This document shows, piece by piece, positions 17,936 through 25,931 of a DNA stretch of 64,000 nt. Made by a program: the position numbers and the translations under genes. The notes under the pieces were generated by a model. It worked only from the letters and a program-made list of their open reading frames with translations, was not told where the DNA came from and ran no database searches. Each line of letters begins with the position of its first letter. Within the stretch, counting starts at the first letter, position 1. Source of the stretch: Dactylosporangium siamense (lineage in GTDB: Bacteria > Actinomycetota > Actinomycetes > Mycobacteriales > Micromonosporaceae); NCBI RefSeq assembly GCF_016862795.1, contig NZ_BONQ01000106.1, positions 1 to 64,000 on the forward strand. Direction: 5' to 3'.

Positions 17936-18262
17936 CTACTCCAGCAGCGGCCAGACCTCGACGACCCCCTGGGCGACCGCACACGGCATCCGCGACGCCA
18001 GCTCGACGGCCTCGTCGATGGTCTCCGCCTCGATGATCCCGAACCCGGCGATGGGCAGCCCGGCCGACAGGAACTGCCCGCTCTGGACACTCACCCCGGC
18101 GGCGTCGTGGTTGCGCACCTGCACCGGCGGCCCGGCCCTTCCGGCCGTGGCCCCGGCAGCGACCAGCCGGGCATCCTGTTTGTGTGCCTCCTCGCGGACC
18201 GCGGGGTCGGTGCGGTCGTACCCCGCCTGATCGCCGTACCCGATCGTCACGAACCGCGCCAC
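17936..18262 (-). CDS. YCII-related domain protein
   Basis: The protein has 108 aa from GTG 18262, after GGTGGGG. The pattern MARFVTIGYGDQAGYDR, EEAHKQDARLVAAGATAG, FLSAGLPIAGFGIIEAETID and EAVELASRMPCA is the ferredoxin-like YCII fold with a conserved C-terminal VEVWPLLE. YCII proteins are small barrels, sometimes with dehalogenase-like activity, but most have no known reaction. The gene is divergent from the short ORF at 18375. Confidence 0.8.
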   Translation of the reverse strand: MARFVTIGYGDQAGYDRTDPAVREEAHKQDARLVAAGATAGRAGPPVQVRNHDAAGVSVQSGQFLSAGLPIAGFGIIEAETIDEAVELASRMPCAVAQGVVEVWPLLE

Positions 18263-18374
18263 GTCAGCCCCACCTTCTCCGGTTTGCCCTCTTTCGATGG
18301 TATGCGCGCCCGGCCCGCCGCGCAGGGCGGAAAACCAGTTTCGCCGATGCGGCGCGGCTCGTATCGTCGAAGGC

Positions 18375-18476
18375 ATGAGGAACTGGACCGCCACGGAGAC
18401 CCGGCACCTGCCGGGCCGCTCCGCCGTGCTGTCCATTGACTCCATCAGCGATCAGCCGCGACGGCGACGAGGGTAG
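18375..18476 (+). CDS. 33-codon ORF just upstream of a terminator
   Basis: ATG 18375 to TAG 18474-18476 encodes MRNWTATETRHLPGRSAVLS followed by IDSISDQPRRRRG. It is too short for usual gene calling. It ends 16 nt before a strong Rho-independent terminator, an arrangement typical of leader peptides. The codons show no run of one amino acid that would point to classical attenuation, and the genes downstream are tRNAs. It could equally be a small basic-tailed protein or a remnant. No homologue is recognised. Confidence 0.4.
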   Translation: MRNWTATETRHLPGRSAVLSIDSISDQPRRRRG

Positions 18477-18492
18477 ACACCACCCCTCGACG

Positions 18493-18525
18493 CCGCCCGC
18501 CCCGCACAGGGACCGGGCGGTTTTT
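18493..18525 (+). terminator. Rho-independent terminator before the tRNA cluster
   Basis: CCGCCCG (18493-18499) pairs with CGGGCGG (18514-18520) and is followed by TTTTT (18521-18525). It is one of the few hairpins here with a true T-tract. It would end transcripts of the 33-codon ORF, or act as an attenuator. Confidence 0.85.
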
Positions 18526-18538
18526 CGTTCCACCCCCT

Positions 18539-18614
18539 GGTGGCGTAGCTCAGTCAGGCCCAGAGCGCTGCCCTGTCACGGCAGAGGTCGCCGGTTCGAA
18601 TCCGGTCGTCATCG
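18539..18614 (+). tRNA. tRNA-Asp (GTC), divergent sequence
   Basis: The 76-nt cloverleaf has acceptor GGTGGCG/CGTCATC with two G-U pairs, U8 and A9, D-stem GCTC/GAGC, anticodon stem CTGCC/GGCAG with loop CTGTCAC (anticodon GTC), variable loop AGGTC, T-arm GCCGG-TTCGAAT-CCGGT and discriminator G. CCA is not encoded. The sequence differs strongly from the usual actinobacterial tRNA-Asp. Confidence 0.8.
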
Positions 18615-18654
18615 CACCACGGGAGGGACGTCTTCACGGCGTCCCACCCGGCAC

Positions 18655-18728
18655 CCCGTCGAGGCCGAAGTGGTAGAGGCACCTCGCTGATAACGAGGAG
18701 ACAGCGCGTTCAACTCGCGCCGACGGGA
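18655..18728 (+). tRNA. tRNA-Ile (GAT)-like gene, noncanonical
   Basis: The 74-nt cloverleaf has acceptor CCCGTCG/CGACGGG (7 perfect pairs), D-stem GCC/GGC, anticodon stem CCTCG/CGAGG with loop CTGATAA (anticodon GAT), and T-arm GCGCG-TTCAACT-CGCGC. Position 8 is A instead of the near-universal U. No CCA is encoded. The body is unlike the standard tRNA-Ile. Confidence 0.7.
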
Positions 18729-18739
18729 CGTTCCATCAC

Positions 18740-18824
18740 GGAGGAGCCGGCTGGCTTCGGAACCGCCGCTGGAAACGGCGGGCGCCCCGACCGGGCGCCG
18801 TGGGTTCGAATCCCACCTCCTCCG
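18740..18824 (+). tRNA. tRNA-Ser (GGA), class II
   Basis: The 85-nt gene has acceptor GGAGGAG/CTCCTCC, anticodon stem CGCCG/CGGCG with loop CTGGAAA (anticodon GGA), a long variable arm GGCGCCC/GGGCGCC typical of tRNA-Ser, T-arm GTGGG-TTCGAAT-CCCAC and the Ser discriminator G. Position 8 is C and the D-arm is poorly formed. It lies 11 nt after the Ile gene. Confidence 0.78.
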
Positions 18825-18830
18825 CCTCTG

Positions 18831-21800
18831 CTAGTCCTTCACGGCCGACAGCGTCACGGTGGTCACCTGGGTCCCGCCGTTCTGCAGGAGATACAACGGC
18901 TTGGCGCTGTCGTAGCCCTGCCACTGCAGGCAGCTTCCCACCCTGATCGGCAGCTCCGCCCGCCCGGTGTCCGACAGCGACCGCGCGGAGATGTAGTGGT
19001 CGTTGTCTCCGAGGGAGTCGGTCAGGGTCACGGTTGCGTCGCCGATCGCCGTCCCGCCGGTCGACACCGTGGCGAGGTCGTAGCCGGCGAGGTTCGCCCC
19101 GGCCGGCACCTGGATCTGGCTGATCGTCATGTCCTGCGTGGCGTCGGTGTCGACCACGCCGCCGATCGCTTCGGCGGTGGGCACCACGCGACCGTCCTGG
19201 AGCGTGATGGTGGGCAGGTCGTGGCGGATGGATCCCTTCAACGGGTATGCCTTGCCGTCGTCCCCGAGCATGTACACCTTGTAGCGCTTGCCCTCCGGGT
19301 ACACGCCGGAGAAGTGGAAACCGCTGATCGACGACGGCGCGCGCAGCGCCGCGGCGACGTCCGGACGGGTGAGCGTGGGCTTCGCCGTGGCGACGACCTT
19401 GTCCCCGTCGAGCATCAGCACGGCCTGCGCCGGTTTCCGCGACGTCGGGTCGATGGCCCAGCCGGTGATGTCCACGACCGCCGCCTTCCGGGCCGGACCG
19501 AGGGTCAGCTTGGTCGAGTCGCCCATCGGCTGGGACTGCAGGAAATTCGGGGCCGCCCCCCAGCCGCAGGTCCGCCCGCTGAACCACAGGTCCTGGGTGC
19601 GCGGCGTCTCCGCCAACGACGGGATGGGCCGGCCCTGAGCCGCCAGATCACGACGGACGAGCAGCAGGTTCCCGTGCGTGCGCAGGACCGGCACCCAGTT
19701 GTCCAGGATGTACTGGCTGACCTGGTAGTGCCGGACGGTGTTGTCGATCCCGTCCCAGGCCGGCAGGCCCATGTAGAACGAGTCGAAGATGACGACCGGC
19801 GGCTGCGAGCGCTTCAGATCGTCGATGAGCAGCTGCTGGGCGTAGGGCGGGACCGCCATACTGACGTGGAGGAACCTGGTCCCGGCGTCACGGCCGAGCA
19901 GGTAGTAGACATAGCCGAGGGCGTTCGTCATGTCGAACACGGGCTGGTCGCGGCCGGCGTACGCGCTGATCGCGGCGTCGAGATCCTGCAGCATGACCGG
20001 ATCGACCGCGTTGGTGGTCGAGTAGCCGACCCGCGGATACAGCGAGTCCGTCGCCGCCGCCGTCCGGTGCCTGGTGTCGAAGGTGCGTGCCGTCGCCTCG
20101 AGCGGGTCGTAGGCGGTGCTGACGACGGTGGCCAGCGCGGCGATCGTCAGCGCGTTCGCCAGGACCGGGGTCCAGCGCCGCGACTGGAGCAGGTCGACCA
20201 GCGCGTCGGTCGAGCGCAGGATCTTCCACACCCACAGCACGAGCAGCGGCAACGCCACGGTGACCACCTGCCCGACGTGCGGCATGTCGAAGCGGCCGAG
20301 GGCCTTCACACCGTAGAGCGCCACGAAGACCGCGGCGGCGAGCGCCACCCAGTCCCGCGGTTGCCAGTCCGCCCGGCGCCGGATCCGTGCCGTCGCGTCC
20401 CAGATCGTGAGGAGCACGGCACCCAGGCTGGCGTACCAGAGCGTGTAGGCGAGCGGCGTTATGCCGAACTCGGGAATGGCGCCTGCCTCGTCGTGACCCG
20501 GTCCGAAGACCACGTAGTAGTCGATGAAGCCGCCCAGGGCGCCGAACGCCGCCAGCACGGCCGCCGCCACCACGGCGAGGATCGCGCCGGTGGCGATGCA
20601 CCAGCGGGTGCGTCGCATGGTCTTCCAGATCCCCTCGCCCTGCCGCTGATGGACGACGTCGGAAGCGACGACGCAGGCCAGGACGGCCAGGACGAGGAAG
20701 CTCATCTCCGGCACCAGGACGGCCGCGACGAAGAGGACGGCGATGAGACCGACACACCACAGGCCACTGCGGCGCCGGAGCGTCTCGCCGAGAAGGATCA
20801 GCACGAGTGGGACGAGGATGAAGCGCAACTCGAGCGGCAGGAGATATCCGCTGACGGAGCAGACCGCGAAGAGTGCCAGGAACCACGCGCTGCCCTTCGA
20901 GACCCACGCCGCGAACAGGTAGACGAAGACCCAGAACAGCGGCGTCAGCAGCGCCGTCGAGCCGGCCCATGACGCCCAGATGCTGTCGCCGAACACCGCG
21001 AAGCTGATGGTGCCGCGCAAGCCGTCGGGGAACAGGCCGTGGATGAACAGGAAGTCGCGCCAGGGCACCTCGCCCCGGCTCAGGTAGCTCGCGCCGGCCA
21101 GTTCCTGGGCGTCGTCGAAGCCTTCGAAGCCCGTGATCTGCCCCGGCAACCGCGACATCATGAGGAACATCCAGGCCGAGCCGACCACCCCGATGAGCAG
21201 CATCCGCTCGACGACCAGGACCGGCGCTCCACGCCGGACCTGCTGCCAGACAACGCCCACCACGATCGCGATGCCCAGCACCGCGAGCCACAGCGGCATC
21301 CAGGGCAACACGTGGGTGACGGTGTCGACCCGCACCGTCGTGTGGCGGGACACGAACCACAGCCCGAGCAGCGCGGCGGCGGCGCCGCCGACACCGTTGG
21401 CCAGTGCCAGCCCATGCCACGGCGTGGTCGCGCCGCTGTGCGGCCGGCGAGCCATGACCCGCCAGTAGAGCAGGCCGGCCGCCACGACCGCGGCGACGTA
21501 GATCAGGGCGATGACGGCAGCCAGCTCCCAGTGCTCGAATCCGGGCCTGGTCCTTATCGCGACGAGAATGACCGCCACCGGAAGCACGAGTCGCAGGACG
21601 CGGCTGAGGCCGAACGAGCCGGGGTCATCCGCTGCCGCGGCAGGCTCCACCAGCTCGACGGTTTTCGGTGACATCGGTCCACCGCGCCGTCGCAGGGGAC
21701 CGAACCTGGCCAGCAGGGCGTAGCAGCCGATGAGGAGGAGCGGGAAGGCGTAGAGCGCCAGCCGGTAGGCCCAGAACGGTGGCTTGTAGTTGAAGGCGGC

Positions 21801-22055
21801 GGCGGTTGGGAAGCCGACGATGTCCGTCTGCCCGGTCAGGGTGCGGGGCACCTTGGACCACACCGCCCAGCACACCGCGGCCGACACGGCCGTCGCCACG
21901 ACGAAGCGCGCGGCGACCCGCCAGCGCGGATCTCCGACCTGCGCCGACCCGGCAGGCTCGGGAGCGGCGGCGGACAGCTCCGCAACCGACGTGTTCGATC
22001 CGCCGACCTGATCGGGCGGACCAGCCGACTCGCCCGATCCCCGCACGCTTGTCAC
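18831..22055 (-). CDS. Large polytopic membrane protein, probable GT-C-type glycosyltransferase
   Basis: The protein has 1074 aa. GTG 22055 follows AGGAG at 5 nt, so it is preferred over an ATG at 22109. After a charged cytoplasmic tail come about 14-16 hydrophobic helices (residues about 55-660). The acidic loop ITGFEGFDDAQELAGASYLS then RGEVPWRDFLFIHGLFPDG sits after an early helix, as in GT-C enzymes that use polyprenyl-phosphate sugars. The last 400 residues are an extracytoplasmic beta-rich domain (SISGFHFSGVYPEGKRYKVY, VDITGWAIDPTSRKPAQAVL). It probably transfers a lipid-linked sugar to a surface glycan. It is divergent from the heptose operon and may act on its product. No family is firmly recognised. 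Confidence 0.65.
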   Translation of the reverse strand: MTSVRGSGESAGPPDQVGGSNTSVAELSAAAPEPAGSAQVGDPRWRVAARFVVATAVSAAVCWAVWSKVPRTLTGQTDIVGFPTAAAFNYKPPFWAYRLALYAFPLLLIGCYALLARFGPLRRRGGPMSPKTVELVEPAAAADDPGSFGLSRVLRLVLPVAVILVAIRTRPGFEHWELAAVIALIYVAAVVAAGLLYWRVMARRPHSGATTPWHGLALANGVGGAAAALLGLWFVSRHTTVRVDTVTHVLPWMPLWLAVLGIAIVVGVVWQQVRRGAPVLVVERMLLIGVVGSAWMFLMMSRLPGQITGFEGFDDAQELAGASYLSRGEVPWRDFLFIHGLFPDGLRGTISFAVFGDSIWASWAGSTALLTPLFWVFVYLFAAWVSKGSAWFLALFAVCSVSGYLLPLELRFILVPLVLILLGETLRRRSGLWCVGLIAVLFVAAVLVPEMSFLVLAVLACVVASDVVHQRQGEGIWKTMRRTRWCIATGAILAVVAAAVLAAFGALGGFIDYYVVFGPGHDEAGAIPEFGITPLAYTLWYASLGAVLLTIWDATARIRRRADWQPRDWVALAAAVFVALYGVKALGRFDMPHVGQVVTVALPLLVLWVWKILRSTDALVDLLQSRRWTPVLANALTIAALATVVSTAYDPLEATARTFDTRHRTAAATDSLYPRVGYSTTNAVDPVMLQDLDAAISAYAGRDQPVFDMTNALGYVYYLLGRDAGTRFLHVSMAVPPYAQQLLIDDLKRSQPPVVIFDSFYMGLPAWDGIDNTVRHYQVSQYILDNWVPVLRTHGNLLLVRRDLAAQGRPIPSLAETPRTQDLWFSGRTCGWGAAPNFLQSQPMGDSTKLTLGPARKAAVVDITGWAIDPTSRKPAQAVLMLDGDKVVATAKPTLTRPDVAAALRAPSSISGFHFSGVYPEGKRYKVYMLGDDGKAYPLKGSIRHDLPTITLQDGRVVPTAEAIGGVVDTDATQDMTISQIQVPAGANLAGYDLATVSTGGTAIGDATVTLTDSLGDNDHYISARSLSDTGRAELPIRVGSCLQWQGYDSAKPLYLLQNGGTQVTTVTLSAVKD

Positions 22056-22470
22056 TTTGGCTCCTGGTCGCCGGCACGGTTCGTGAAGTGCGATGAACGC
22101 CCAGATCAACCGGGTCGGAGGGCCGTCCAGCGGGTTGATCGACGACGTAATCGCCGCACTCTAGCCGAAGCCACCCGCGGTCATCCTCCTCCGACCGGCT
22201 CGTTGATCACCGACGCGTCCGAGAAAGTCCGGTTCCTACGCATTTGACGCATCCGCACGGCAACGAACACGCAGGGTTCGCCTGACTCTGCCTGATGCTC
22301 TACTCTATGGCCGGTCAGAAGCCTTCGACGTGCCCCTGTTGAAGGCCCTGACGAGCAGCGGGGCGCGAGGAGCGGCAAGGGTGTTCCGGCCGGTCACAGC
22401 TTGTTTCGTCACTCACCGTGACGCTCTCCTTTCGCCATACCCCTATCCCGCAGCCAGGAAGTGACGAGAG
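22056..22470. promoter_or_regulatory. 415-nt divergent promoter region of the glycan locus
   Basis: It separates the membrane transferase (-) from the nine-gene operon (+). GATCAACC (22104-22111) and GGTTGATC (22133-22140) form an 8-bp inverted repeat 21 nt apart near the transferase start. The region is less GC-rich than its surroundings. I see no clear -35/-10 pair or riboswitch and no ORF with a ribosome binding site. Confidence 0.4.
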
Positions 22471-23733
22471 ATGTTGCATGCCGTCGAGGCGCCGACCGGG
22501 CAGCCCGGAACATCACTGCGGGATGAGCAGGAACTGCAATTACTCCTGCCCCAGGACGATGTGGCCGAGCCAGAGGTCACGATCCTGATCCCAGCGGTCA
22601 ACGAAGAGCTCACCGTCGGCGACTTCGTCGCGTGGTGCCACGCCGGTCTCCGGGAGGCGGGCGTGGTCGGCGAGATCCTGATCGTGGACAGCTCCACCGA
22701 CCGTACCGCGGAGATCGCGCTTGCCGGCGGCGCCCGGGTCCTGCGCGCACCGAAGCGCGGGCTCGGCCGGGCCTACATCGACGCCATCCCGTTCGTCCGC
22801 GGCCGTTACGTGATCATGGGCGACGCCGACTGCACCTACGACTTCCGCCAGCTGGCGCCGTTCGTCGAAGCGATGCGGGCGGGCAGTGAGTTCGCGATGG
22901 GTTCGCGCTGGCGCGGCTCGATCGAGGCCGGGGCCATGCCCCCGCTGCACCAGTACTTCGGGACACCGGTGACCACCTGGATCCTGAACCGCCTTTTCAG
23001 CAGCAAGTTCACCGACATCCACTGCGGCATGCGGGGGATCACCCGCGAGGCGCTCATCCGCATGGGCCTCGTGTCGCAGTCGTGGGAATACGCGTCCGAG
23101 ATGGTGCTGAAGTCGGTCCGCATGGAGCTGCGCACCACCGAGGTCCCGGTGACCTTCCTGAAGGACCGGGAAGGCCGGATGTCGCACCACAAGCGCTCCG
23201 GATGGTTCTCGCCGTTTCACGCGGCCTGGATCAACCTGCGCGCCATGTTCGTCCACGGGGCCGAGTTCTTCCTGTTCAAGCCCGGCATCGTGCTGCTCGC
23301 GCTCGGACTCGTGCTGACCCTGCCGCTGACCTTCGGTCCGATCCAGATCGGTGACGTGACGCTGAGCATCTTCTGGATGCTCATCGGTGTCACCCTCTCC
23401 GTCGTCGGGCTGCAGAGCATCTACTTCGGCTGCCTCGCCCATGTCTTCCTGGACTACGCGGGCCGACGACGAGAACGCTGGCAACGGCTGTTCCAGTACA
23501 GCAAGACCGTGATCGGCAGCGGCGTGCTGTTCCTGGTCGGTTTCCTCCTCGACCTCGTGCTGGCGATCTACTACGTCACGCACTCCTTCACGCTGCCCGA
23601 CGCGCAGTCGGCGATCAACCACGCCGCGATCACCGGGCTGCTGTTCATGATCGTTGGTTTCTCGACGTTCTGCTTCACTCTGCTGCTGCACGCCACGCAG
23701 GTCCGCTATGGAGCCCCCGATGACAAGTCCTGA
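22471..23733 (+). CDS. GT2 polyprenyl-phosphate glycosyltransferase
   Basis: The protein has 420 aa. The GT-A domain covers about 34-250: VTILIPAVNEELTVGDFV, EILIVDSSTDRTAEIA, LRAPKRGLGRAYIDAI and the DXD-like GDADCTYDFRQL that binds the nucleotide-sugar and metal. DIHCGMRGITREAL is characteristic of the DPM1/GtrB-like group. Four C-terminal helices (about 270-415) anchor it in the membrane. It probably makes a polyprenyl-phosphate sugar at the inner leaflet. It is the first gene of the operon, and its stop lies inside the next gene (14-nt overlap). Confidence 0.9.
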   Translation: MLHAVEAPTGQPGTSLRDEQELQLLLPQDDVAEPEVTILIPAVNEELTVGDFVAWCHAGLREAGVVGEILIVDSSTDRTAEIALAGGARVLRAPKRGLGRAYIDAIPFVRGRYVIMGDADCTYDFRQLAPFVEAMRAGSEFAMGSRWRGSIEAGAMPPLHQYFGTPVTTWILNRLFSSKFTDIHCGMRGITREALIRMGLVSQSWEYASEMVLKSVRMELRTTEVPVTFLKDREGRMSHHKRSGWFSPFHAAWINLRAMFVHGAEFFLFKPGIVLLALGLVLTLPLTFGPIQIGDVTLSIFWMLIGVTLSVVGLQSIYFGCLAHVFLDYAGRRRERWQRLFQYSKTVIGSGVLFLVGFLLDLVLAIYYVTHSFTLPDAQSAINHAAITGLLFMIVGFSTFCFTLLLHATQVRYGAPDDKS

Positions 23734-24355
23734 CACCCGCCAGACCTCGTTCGGCGAGGCCAGCAAGTTGAGCGTTGTCGACCGCTTCGGTGTCTGGCTG
23801 TCCAAGCGCCAGATCCACCGGACGGTCGGAACCCTTGTCGGCAAGGATGTCGCGGATTTCGGCTGCGGCTACGAAGCTTCGACCATGCGCCAGTACCTGG
23901 ACGTGGTCGGCAGTGCGACGCTGGTCGACCTCAGCCTGGCGCCCGACCTCAAGACCTCGCCGGTCGTCACGGCGATCGAAGGGGCACTCCCGGAGAGTCT
24001 GGAGAAGCTCCCGTCGCAGTCGCTCGACATCATCCTGTGCATGTCGGTGATCGAGCACCTGTGGGAGCCGGAGCGTTCGTTGAGCGAGTTCCACCGGCTG
24101 CTGCGGCCCGGTGGCGTCTGCGCGATCAACGTGCCGTCGTGGACGGGCAAGATCTTCCTCGAGTACTCCGCCTTCAAGCTCGGCAAGTCGCCGGCGGAGG
24201 AGATGGACGATCACAAGACCTACTACGACCCCAAGGACCTCTGGCCGCTGCTCGTCCGGGCCGGCTTCAAACCACGCAACATCCGCTGCTTTCGGCACAA
24301 ATTCCGGCTGAACACGTTCGCCGTCTGCAGGATCGACAAGGAGACCGGGAAGTGA
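23720..24355 (+). CDS. SAM-dependent methyltransferase (class I)
   Basis: The protein has 211 aa from ATG 23720, with GGAG 6 nt upstream; ATG 23708 is an alternative. SAM motifs: motif I VADFGCGYEASTM (about 43-55), acidic end of strand 2 ATLVDLSLAPD, motif post-I DIILCMSVIEHLWEPERSLS and LLRPGGVCAINVPSW. DHKTYYDPKDLWPLLVRAGF is common in methyltransferases of polysaccharide clusters. It may methylate a sugar or lipid-linked glycan. It is coupled to the previous gene (14-nt overlap) and the next (GTGA). Confidence 0.87.
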   Translation: MTSPDTRQTSFGEASKLSVVDRFGVWLSKRQIHRTVGTLVGKDVADFGCGYEASTMRQYLDVVGSATLVDLSLAPDLKTSPVVTAIEGALPESLEKLPSQSLDIILCMSVIEHLWEPERSLSEFHRLLRPGGVCAINVPSWTGKIFLEYSAFKLGKSPAEEMDDHKTYYDPKDLWPLLVRAGFKPRNIRCFRHKFRLNTFAVCRIDKETGK

Positions 24356-24948
24356 GCTTCAGCAAGGAATTCATCGCCGAATCGGTGGCGGTCATCGAGG
24401 CGATCGACACCGACACGATCGAGGAAGTGGCCCGCGGCATCGCGGCAGTCCGCGAACGCGGCGGGCGGCTCTTCATCCTCGGCGTCGGCGGGTCCGCGGG
24501 CCACGCGTCACACGCGGTCAATGACTTCCGGAAGATCTGCGACATCGAGTCCTACGCGCCCACCGACAACGTGTCGGAGCTGACCGCCCGCGCCAACGAC
24601 GAAGGCTGGGACACCACGTTCTCGGCCTGGCTGAAGGGCTCACGCCTCGCAGCCGAGGACGCGCTGCTGGTCTTCTCGGTCGGTGGCGGCGACGAGGCGA
24701 AGGGCGTGTCGGCCAACATCGTCTCCGCCCTGAAGCTGGCGGTCGAGCGCGAGACCCCGATCTTCGGCATCGTCGGTCGTGACGGCGGGACGACCGCCAA
24801 GCTCGCCACCGCCTGCGTGGTGATCCCGCCGCTGTTCCCGTCGCACATCACGCCGCACACCGAGGGCCTGGCCGCGGTGATCTGGCACCTCGTCGTCACC
24901 CACCCGGCGCTGGCGCGCGTCGCGACCCGCTGGGAGTCCTTGACGTGA
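24352..24948 (+). CDS. gmhA: SIS-domain sugar isomerase, GmhA-like (sedoheptulose 7-phosphate isomerase)
   Basis: The protein has 198 aa from GTG 24352, which overlaps the upstream stop as GTGA. The phosphosugar-binding SIS motif is LFILGVGGSAGHASHAVNDF (about 43-62), followed by LLVFSVGGGDEAKG and IFGIVGRDGGTTAKLATACV. Length and the ASHAVNDF helix fit GmhA/DiaA-type isomerases, which convert D-sedoheptulose 7-phosphate to D-glycero-D-manno-heptose 7-phosphate. The following HddA, GmhB and HddC-like genes support this reaction. GmhA zinc ligands are not obvious to me, so the substrate rests on context. Confidence 0.78.
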   Translation: MSFSKEFIAESVAVIEAIDTDTIEEVARGIAAVRERGGRLFILGVGGSAGHASHAVNDFRKICDIESYAPTDNVSELTARANDEGWDTTFSAWLKGSRLAAEDALLVFSVGGGDEAKGVSANIVSALKLAVERETPIFGIVGRDGGTTAKLATACVVIPPLFPSHITPHTEGLAAVIWHLVVTHPALARVATRWESLT

Positions 24949-25931
24949 CCATGACGATGCAACGCTTCACCGTGGTCGGGGGCGCCGGTTTCATCGGGGC
25001 GCACTTCGTCGAGCACCTCCTGAGCCTCGACACCACGCTGCAGGTCACGGTCTACGACAACTTCTCCTCGGGGCGCCGCTGGCACCTCGCGAACGTCGAG
25101 ACCGACCCGCGGCTGCGGATCGTGGTCGGCGAGGTCGGCGACCTGGAGCAGTTGTGCGAGGCCGTCGCGGGTCACGACACGGTGATCCACCTTGCCTCCA
25201 ACCCCGACATCGCCGCAGCCGTGACCAACCCGGCGATCGACTTCGACCAGGGCACGGTCCTCACCCACCACGTGGCCGAGGCGGCCCGGAGGGGCGGCGT
25301 CGAGCTGGTCCTCTACGCCTCCGGCAGCGGGGTGTACGGCGACCTCGGCGAGATCGCGGCGCAGGAGGACCACGGTCCCCTCGTGCCGGCCTCGACGTAC
25401 GGTGCGAGCAAGCTGGCCGGTGAAGCGCTGCTGGCCTCGTATGCGGCCATGTTCGGCGTCGCCGCCCGGTGTTTCCGGTTCGGCAACGTGGTCGGCCCGC
25501 GGCAGACGCACGGCGTCGGCTACGACTTCGTGCGCCGGCTGATCGCCGACCCGAGCACCCTGCGCATTCTCGGTGACGGCCGGCAGAGCAAGTCGTACGT
25601 CTACGTGGAAGACGTCATCGCCGCCGTCCTCGCCGCCGGCAGGCAGGTGCAGGAGCCCTTCGCGGTCTTCAACGTCGCCACCGAGGACTACATCACGGTG
25701 ACCGAGATCGCCGAGCTGGCGATGGAGGTCCTGGACCTTCCCGCCGGGTCGACGACCTTCGACTACACCGGCGGAGATCGTGGCTGGAAGGGCGACGTCC
25801 CGGTGGTCCGGCTGAACTCCGAGCGGATCCGCGCGCTGGGATGGAAGAACGAGCGGTCGTGCCGGGACGCTCTTCGTGACTCGATGGCAGCGATGCTGGT
25901 CGACGCACGACAGGGCAGGTTCGACGCTTGA
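24945..25931 (+). CDS. NAD-dependent nucleotide-sugar epimerase/dehydratase
   Basis: The protein has 328 aa from GTG 24945 (GTGA overlap). It is an extended SDR: VVGGAGFIGAHFVEHLL (GxxGxxG), VIHLASNPDIAAAVTNP, the catalytic YxxxK in PASTYGASKLAGEALLASYA, and GNVVGPRQTHGVGYDFVRRL with SYVYVEDVIAAVLAA for nucleotide-sugar binding. It resembles UDP-glucose 4-epimerase and HldD-like proteins. In this operon it would act on the activated heptose, for example by C4/C6 epimerisation or dehydration. The exact reaction cannot be read from sequence. Confidence 0.85.
   Translation: MTMTMQRFTVVGGAGFIGAHFVEHLLSLDTTLQVTVYDNFSSGRRWHLANVETDPRLRIVVGEVGDLEQLCEAVAGHDTVIHLASNPDIAAAVTNPAIDFDQGTVLTHHVAEAARRGGVELVLYASGSGVYGDLGEIAAQEDHGPLVPASTYGASKLAGEALLASYAAMFGVAARCFRFGNVVGPRQTHGVGYDFVRRLIADPSTLRILGDGRQSKSYVYVEDVIAAVLAAGRQVQEPFAVFNVATEDYITVTEIAELAMEVLDLPAGSTTFDYTGGDRGWKGDVPVVRLNSERIRALGWKNERSCRDALRDSMAAMLVDARQGRFDA

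Noticed and set aside
18615-18654. Fourth tRNA between the Asp and Ile genes
   Set aside because: Only 40 nt; a GGGACG/CGTCCC hairpin is present but no cloverleaf can be formed.
18996-20972. 658-codon + strand frame opposite the membrane transferase
   Set aside because: Antisense shadow; low-complexity Arg/His/Asp-rich translation without family features.
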